A stretch of 64,000 nucleotides of DNA from Phycisphaerales bacterium. GTDB taxonomy: Bacteria > Planctomycetota > Phycisphaerae > Phycisphaerales > UBA1924. A program made the translations under genes and the position numbers. Position 1 is the stretch's first letter, and every line of letters starts with the position of its first letter. This document shows, piece by piece, positions 59,383-64,000 of this stretch. The notes under the pieces were generated by a model. It saw only the letters and a list, made by a program, of their open reading frames with translations. It was not told the origin of the DNA and did no database searches. The stretch is from the NCBI GenBank assembly GCA_013360675.1, contig JABWBB010000002.1, positions 62,001 through 126,000 on the forward strand, written 5' to 3'.

Positions 59383-61527
59383 ATGGCAACCACGACAGCG
59401 ACCGATCTGGGCTTTGTCCGCAACATCGGCATCTGCGCACACATCGACGCAGGCAAGACGACCGTCTCCGAGCGCATCCTTTACTACACGGGCAAGAACT
59501 ACAAGATGGGCGAGGTGCACGAGGGCACGGCGACGATGGACTTCCTCGCCGAGGAGCAGGAGCGAGGCATCACGATCCAGTCCGCTGCCACGACCTGCCC
59601 TTGGATCTACAAGGGCAAGGACTACAAGATTAATCTGATCGATACGCCCGGGCACGTCGACTTCACCATCGAGGTGGAGCGGTCGCTGCGCGTGCTCGAC
59701 GGGGCGGTGGCGGTGTTCGACGGCAAGGAAGGCGTGGAGGCGCAGTCGGAGACGGTGTGGCGCCAGGCCGACCGCTACAAGGTGCCGCGCATCTGCTTCA
59801 TCAACAAGATGGACAAGATCGGCGCGTCGTTCGACTTCTCGTACGGCACGATCAAGGCCCGCTTGGGGGCCAACGGCATCGCGATCCAGATGCCCATCGG
59901 CCTGGGCCATGACCACAAGGGCATCGTCGACCTGATGACGATGCGGGCCTTCGTCTTCGAAGGGGACAAGGGCGAAGTGGTCAAGGAGTCGGCGATCCCC
60001 GAAGAACTCGCCGAATCAGCGAACAAGTGGCGCCACCTGATGGTCGAGCGGATCGCCGAACTCGATGATGCTCTGATGGAGAAGTACCTCAACGAGCAGC
60101 CCATCAGCGAGGCCGAACTGCGTGCCGCGCTCCGCAAGGGCACGATCGAGCAGCGTTGCAACCCCGTCATGTGCGGGGCGGCGCTGCGGAACATCGGCAT
60201 CCAGATGCTGCTCGACGCGGTCATCGAGTATCTCCCCTCGCCGACCGAGAAACCCGACGTCGAAGGGACCGACCCGCAGGACAAGGAAGTGCGGATGACC
60301 CGCCCGCACGATGCGAGCGCCCCCTTCTCAGGGCTGGTGTTCAAGGTCGTGTCGGACACGCACGGCGATCTCACGTACATCCGCATCTACTCGGGCACGC
60401 TGACCAAGGGCTCGCGCCTGCTCAACCCGGGCAACGGGAAGCGAGAGAACTGCTCGCGCATTTTCGAGATGCACGCGCAGAACCGCATCCCGCTTGAATC
60501 GGTGGGCGCGGGCAACATCGTCGCGGTCGTGGGCATCAAGGACAGCTACACGGGCGACACCCTGTGCGACCAGGACCAGCCCATCATGCTCGAGCGGATG
60601 CACTTCCCCGAGCCCGTGATCAGCATGTCGATCGAGCCCAAGACCGCCGAGGACAAGCGCAAGCTGTCCGAGGCGCTCATGGTGATCCGTCGCGAGGACC
60701 CCTCCTTCCGCTGGACCTACAACGAGGAGACGGGCGAGACGATCATTTCGGGCATGGGCGAGCTCCACCTCGAGATCATCGCCAACAAGCTCCGGCGCGA
60801 CATGAAGATCGGCGTCGAGGTCGGCAAGCCCAAGGTCTCGTACCGCGAGGCCATCACCCGCAAAGTCGAGTGGGTGCAGGGCAAGTTCAAGAAGCAGACG
60901 GGCGGTCGCGGCCAGTTCGGCGACTGTGTCATCCACCTCGAGCCCTACTCCAAGGCCCAGGCCGACGAGAACGAGCTTGATTTCGATGATTCGATCGCCT
61001 TCGAGAACAAGGTCGTGGGCGGATCGATCCCCAAGGAGTTCATCCCCTCGATCGAGTACGGCATCCGCACCACCGCCACGACGGGCGTGAAGTTCGGCTA
61101 CCCCCTCATCAACATCAAGGCCACGCTGGTCGACGGGTCGTACCACGCGGTCGACAGCTCGCAGGTCGCCTTCGAGCAGGCGGGTCGCCTGGCCCTGCTC
61201 GAGGCCGTCGAGAAGGCCGGTCCAGTCCTCCTCGAGCCGATCATGAAGGTCGTCGTCACGGTGCCCAACGAATATCTGGGCAACGTCACGGCCGACATGT
61301 CATCGCGCCGCGGCATGATCATCGACACCGACGATCGCGGGCTGATCAAGCTCGTCACCTGTGAAGTGCCCCTCTCCGAGATGTTCGGCTACACCACCTC
61401 GCTGCGAGGCATGTCTCAGGGGCGTGCGTCGTCCACCATGGAGTTCCTCGAGTACCGCCAGATGCCCTCGGGCATGATGAAGGAACTGCTCGAGGCCCAG
61501 TCGGGCGGCAAGGACAAAAAGAAGTAA
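59383..61527 (+). CDS. fusA: Elongation factor G
   Basis: A 714-residue translational GTPase of standard EF-G length. G1 is [13 protein letters not shown] near 19-31, G2 includes [11 protein letters not shown]3 is [16 protein letters not shown] near 87-102, and G4 is NKMDKIGAS near 144. Domains II to V follow, with domain [17 protein letters not shown]. It drives tRNA and mRNA translocation and, with RRF, ribosome recycling. It is monocistronic, with a long leader upstream and an intrinsic terminator after it. The str operon partners (rpsL, rpsG, tuf) are not nearby. Confidence 0.95.
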   Translation: MATTTATDLGFVRNIGICAHIDAGKTTVSERILYYTGKNYKMGEVHEGTATMDFLAEEQERGITIQSAATTCPWIYKGKDYKINLIDTPGHVDFTIEVERSLRVLDGAVAVFDGKEGVEAQSETVWRQADRYKVPRICFINKMDKIGASFDFSYGTIKARLGANGIAIQMPIGLGHDHKGIVDLMTMRAFVFEGDKGEVVKESAIPEELAESANKWRHLMVERIAELDDALMEKYLNEQPISEAELRAALRKGTIEQRCNPVMCGAALRNIGIQMLLDAVIEYLPSPTEKPDVEGTDPQDKEVRMTRPHDASAPFSGLVFKVVSDTHGDLTYIRIYSGTLTKGSRLLNPGNGKRENCSRIFEMHAQNRIPLESVGAGNIVAVVGIKDSYTGDTLCDQDQPIMLERMHFPEPVISMSIEPKTAEDKRKLSEALMVIRREDPSFRWTYNEETGETIISGMGELHLEIIANKLRRDMKIGVEVGKPKVSYREAITRKVEWVQGKFKKQTGGRGQFGDCVIHLEPYSKAQADENELDFDDSIAFENKVVGGSIPKEFIPSIEYGIRTTATTGVKFGYPLINIKATLVDGSYHAVDSSQVAFEQAGRLALLEAVEKAGPVLLEPIMKVVVTVPNEYLGNVTADMSSRRGMIIDTDDRGLIKLVTCEVPLSEMFGYTTSLRGMSQGRASSTMEFLEYRQMPSGMMKELLEAQSGGKDKKK

Positions 61528-61566
61528 ATCCTTCCCGAGGAAGGGTTCTTCAGGCCAGTTGACACG

Positions 61567-61597
61567 ACGCCGCGGGGGCAACTCCGCGGCGTTTTTT
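61567..61597 (+). terminator. Intrinsic terminator of fusA
   Basis: ACGCCGCGG (61567-61575) and CCGCGGCGT (61584-61592) form a perfect 9-bp stem with an 8-base loop, followed by six T (61592-61597). It lies 39 bases past the stop. Confidence 0.9.
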
Positions 61598-61678
61598 CAT
61601 GCGTGGCTGTCACCCGGGAAACCCTGACTACCGTCCCTGGTTTGCCGCCGGGGCGAAGGCGTTGTACGCTCGCGGCCC

Positions 61679-62506
61679 GTGCTTCTGACACTGACGGCAA
61701 GTTGTCTTAAACCCATGCTCCTTCCCGAGGCCAAGCATCGCCTCGCGGTGGAGGATCTGCCTCGGTATGCGCACGAGGTGCTGGGGCTAGGCGGGGTTAA
61801 CCTCACAACCGACCTGCTGGCGGGTGCCGATCGCACGCTGCTCGAGGGGATCCGTGAGCGGGCCGACAAGGCCGCGTGCGCGTGCCTGCTGCTCATCGAG
61901 CCCGAGCCCCTTCCCTTTGCCTCCGCAGACCGGGCCGAAGTCAAGGGGGCGATCGATCGCATGACGCGCGTGGTCGAGGCGGCGCACATCCTGGGATGCT
62001 CCTCGGCCGCGGTCAGCATCATTGCCAAAGACGAGGACCTTCTGCTGGCCAAGGCGGCCGATGGGCTGCGCAAGGTCGTGGAGCGGGCCGAGCGATTGGA
62101 GATCAACTTGCTGGTTTCGCCCCACGCCGGCCTCACGGCCAGTGCGGACCGCGTGTCAGACCTGATCAAGCGGGTGGGGGGGTTCCGGATCGGCACCTTC
62201 CCGGACTTCGAGGCCGCCGCCGCGAGCGATGACCCGATCGGCTTTTTGCACCGTCTGACCCCCTATGCCACGGTAGTCTCGGCCACCACGATCAAGTTCG
62301 TGGCCAAGAAAGGCAAGGGGGAGGAAGGCGATTCGCTGACGCACAAGCCCTACGACCTGGAACCCATGATCGAGGCGGTGCGTGCGGTGGGGTATGACGG
62401 CCCGCTGGCCCTCGACTATCGTGGCACCGGGGACGTTACAATGGGGCTGACACGCAGCCGCGACACGATTCGTCGGCTGCTGGGCGAAGGCGATCTGCAG
62501 GCGTGA
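61679..62506 (+). CDS. Sugar phosphate isomerase/epimerase-like TIM-barrel protein
   Basis: A 275-residue protein from GTG 61679 with the AP-endonuclease-2 (xylose isomerase-like) barrel. Features are LEINLLVSPHAG near 141-152, FRIGTFPDFEAAAA near 171-184 and PLALDYRGTGDV near 240-251. Substrate is unknown; such proteins isomerise or epimerise sugars and inositols. The metal ligands are partly recognisable (Glu, Asp, His) but one position seems replaced, so activity is uncertain. It is followed by cmk after 10 bases. Confidence 0.65.
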   Translation: MLLTLTASCLKPMLLPEAKHRLAVEDLPRYAHEVLGLGGVNLTTDLLAGADRTLLEGIRERADKAACACLLLIEPEPLPFASADRAEVKGAIDRMTRVVEAAHILGCSSAAVSIIAKDEDLLLAKAADGLRKVVERAERLEINLLVSPHAGLTASADRVSDLIKRVGGFRIGTFPDFEAAAASDDPIGFLHRLTPYATVVSATTIKFVAKKGKGEEGDSLTHKPYDLEPMIEAVRAVGYDGPLALDYRGTGDVTMGLTRSRDTIRRLLGEGDLQA

Positions 62507-62516
62507 GGGCGGCGGC

Positions 62517-63278
62517 ATGACTCAGGGAGTTGAGCCCAAGGTGAGCAGGGCGGTGATCGTCGAATCGGCGATTGTCGCGAACGACGTGATCAGACTCGAC
62601 GGCCCGATCATCATCACCATCGATGGACCCGCGGGGACGGGCAAGTCATCAGTCGCGCGCGAGCTGGCCCGCAAGCTCGGGCTTGATTTCCTTGACACGG
62701 GGGCGATGTACCGGGCGGCGGCGGCGATCGCGCTGCGCCAGGGGATTGACATCCGCGATGAAGCCACGCTCTGCCGCGCCGTTGAACAGGCCGACCTGCA
62801 CTTTGACTGGTCGCTCGATCCGCCCGCGATCCTCGTGGCGGGCGAGGATTTCACACGCCTGATCCGCACGCCCGAGGTGACGGCGATTGTCTCACCTGCG
62901 GCGGGGATCCCGGCCCTGCGACGGCACATGGTGGCCAAGCAGAGGCTGATCGCACGCCAGCACCCCCGCCTGGTGACGGAAGGACGCGACCAGGGTTCAG
63001 TGGTCTTCCCTGAGGCGCCACTGAAGTTCTACCTCGATGCCGCCGCCGCGGTAAGGGCGAGGCGCCGTTTTGAGCAACTGCGGGCGCTGGGCGTCTACGC
63101 CAACGAAGCCGAGTTGCTGCGCGAGATCATCGCGCGTGACGCCAGCGACGCGGGCCGCAGCGATGGCCCGCTGATCTGTCCCGAAGACGCGATCGTCGTG
63201 GATACCTCTTTATTGTCGCTTGAAGGGGTGGTCGGTGAGCTCGAGCGGCTTGTGCGTCAGAAGGCCGCTCAGGCGTGA
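62517..63278 (+). CDS. cmk: Cytidylate kinase
   Basis: A 253-residue P-loop kinase. An extra 30 residues precede the usual start, then ITIDGPAGTGKSSVARELAR near 36-55 gives Walker A, and LDFLDTGAMYRAAA near 60-73 the CMP-binding part. LVTEGRDQGSVVFPEA near 154 is the LID-side motif. It phosphorylates CMP and dCMP. Its stop overlaps the next gene (GTGA), so it is co-translated with the acyltransferase, an order found in many bacteria. Confidence 0.95.
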   Translation: MTQGVEPKVSRAVIVESAIVANDVIRLDGPIIITIDGPAGTGKSSVARELARKLGLDFLDTGAMYRAAAAIALRQGIDIRDEATLCRAVEQADLHFDWSLDPPAILVAGEDFTRLIRTPEVTAIVSPAAGIPALRRHMVAKQRLIARQHPRLVTEGRDQGSVVFPEAPLKFYLDAAAAVRARRRFEQLRALGVYANEAELLREIIARDASDAGRSDGPLICPEDAIVVDTSLLSLEGVVGELERLVRQKAAQA

Positions 63279-63961
63279 GTGAATCGGACGCAGCCACAGG
63301 CAGCGGGTTGACCTCTGCGGCATTCCAGCCGCAGACGGGCACCTGGCTCTACCGCTTTGTCAGTTGGTTTACGCGGCAGATGATGCGGCTGCTGTTTGGC
63401 GTGACGATCGAGGGGATGGAAAATCTGCCTCGGACCGGGCCGGTGCTGATCGTGTCAAACCACGAGTCGTACATCGATCCCCCGCTGTACGGGTCGATGA
63501 TCAACACGCGACCGCTGACCTTCGTGGCACGCTCGGGGCTGTTCGGATTCAAGCCATTCGGGTGGTTCATCGGTGCGCTCAATGCCATCCCCCTGCGCGA
63601 GAAGGAAAGCGACATCGTGGCGATCAAGGCGCTGGTGAAGCGCCTCGAAGAGGGGGGAGCGGTGCTGATCTTCCCCGAAGGGTCTCGTTCACCCGACGGC
63701 CGCATGACCGAGTTCAAGCGTGGGGCCGCACTGCTGCTTCGCAAGTCCAAGTGCGACGTGCTGCCGGCGGCGGTCGATGGTGCCCACGAGGCCTGGCCCA
63801 GGGGAGGTTTCCCGGTGCCAAGGCGCGGGCCGGGGTTGTACCTGAAGTTTGGGCGGCTGATCCCACAAGCCGAGTTGGCCCGCCTGGGACCCGACGAGGC
63901 CCTGCGGCGTTTGCACGACGAGGTGGCCGCCCTGGCGGCGTCGATCCCGGCGAAAAGGTAG
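63275..63961 (+). CDS. plsC: 1-acyl-sn-glycerol-3-phosphate acyltransferase (PlsC family)
   Basis: A 228-residue membrane-associated enzyme. GTG 63275 overlaps the cmk stop. The HX4D motif is in SNHESYIDPP near 66-75, followed by the FPEGSRSPDG motif near 135-144. A hydrophobic helix precedes the catalytic part. It acylates lysophosphatidate in phospholipid synthesis. The remaining 39 bases of the window after it hold no feature that I can name. Confidence 0.9.
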   Translation: MSESDAATGSGLTSAAFQPQTGTWLYRFVSWFTRQMMRLLFGVTIEGMENLPRTGPVLIVSNHESYIDPPLYGSMINTRPLTFVARSGLFGFKPFGWFIGALNAIPLREKESDIVAIKALVKRLEEGGAVLIFPEGSRSPDGRMTEFKRGAALLLRKSKCDVLPAAVDGAHEAWPRGGFPVPRRGPGLYLKFGRLIPQAELARLGPDEALRRLHDEVAALAASIPAKR

Positions 63962-64000
63962 TGCAAAAATCTTGGGTGTTATTGGTCGCCGGGGGCGGAA

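Noticed and set aside
1-64000. CRISPR array or cas genes
   Set aside because: No run of regularly spaced direct repeats and no Cas-type proteins were seen on either strand.

Overview
The window is high-GC, densely coded DNA that looks like a chromosome segment of a Planctomycetota bacterium, most probably class Phycisphaerae. This rests on two secreted proteins ending in paired DxNxSGGTPDDADV (GC-type dockerin-like) units, PEP-CTERM-like and H-X9-DG pseudopilin proteins, a dnaG-rpoD pair, and an ExbB/ExbD operon with large TPR-like proteins. No species can be named from the sequence alone.

Layout. 1-3237: the end of an ABC transporter (ATPase tail plus permease) and a two-RCK potassium channel. 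3448-10642: a 7.2-kb integrated element in the 3' end of tRNA-Phe, with 26-bp att repeats, a tyrosine recombinase next to the intact tRNA, a zinc-finger/TOPRIM/DUF3987 replication protein, several small HTH proteins and two cargo genes, but no capsid or packaging genes. The attachment core and the probable integrase arm sites lie inside the integrase reading frame, so excision should change the integrase C-terminus from 20 tRNA-derived residues to a 77-residue tail now stranded at attL. 10695-15520: a large beta-propeller exoprotein, a LOG-family hydrolase and a small orphan protein. 15083-24993: a respiratory nitrate reduction locus. One arm reads left (tetraheme cytochrome, TAT ferredoxin, NrfD-type membrane subunit, small protein); the divergent arm reads right (NapD, NapA, a duplicated NapB-like tetraheme cytochrome, NapG/NapF-like ferredoxin, AhpD-like protein, MoeA, MobA). 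A perfect 9-bp inverted repeat sits between them. No NapC is present; the NrfD module probably supplies quinol electrons.

24985-33706: a group II PLP decarboxylase, a PPC-domain exoprotein with dockerin-like tail, ClpX, and a small operon (SHOCT protein, unknown protein, HAD phosphatase, acylphosphatase). 34054-37901: dnaG and rpoD in a 4-nt overlapping pair. 37986-42292: a second dockerin-like exoprotein, two pseudopilins and a PEP-CTERM-like protein. 42441-43885: frr and pyrH.

44091-54281: eight tightly coupled genes, namely a TonB-like single-span protein with a von Willebrand A domain, a secreted protein, ExbB, two ExbD, a large secreted helical-repeat protein, a membrane-anchored 964-residue protein and a zinc-ribbon exoprotein. 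It looks like an envelope machine driven by proton motive force and is the best candidate here for an undescribed system. 54328-63961: a tRNA-binding protein, a YwaF/TIGR02206-like membrane protein, polysaccharide initiation and ligase/polymerase genes, fusA with a long leader, a TIM-barrel protein, cmk and plsC.
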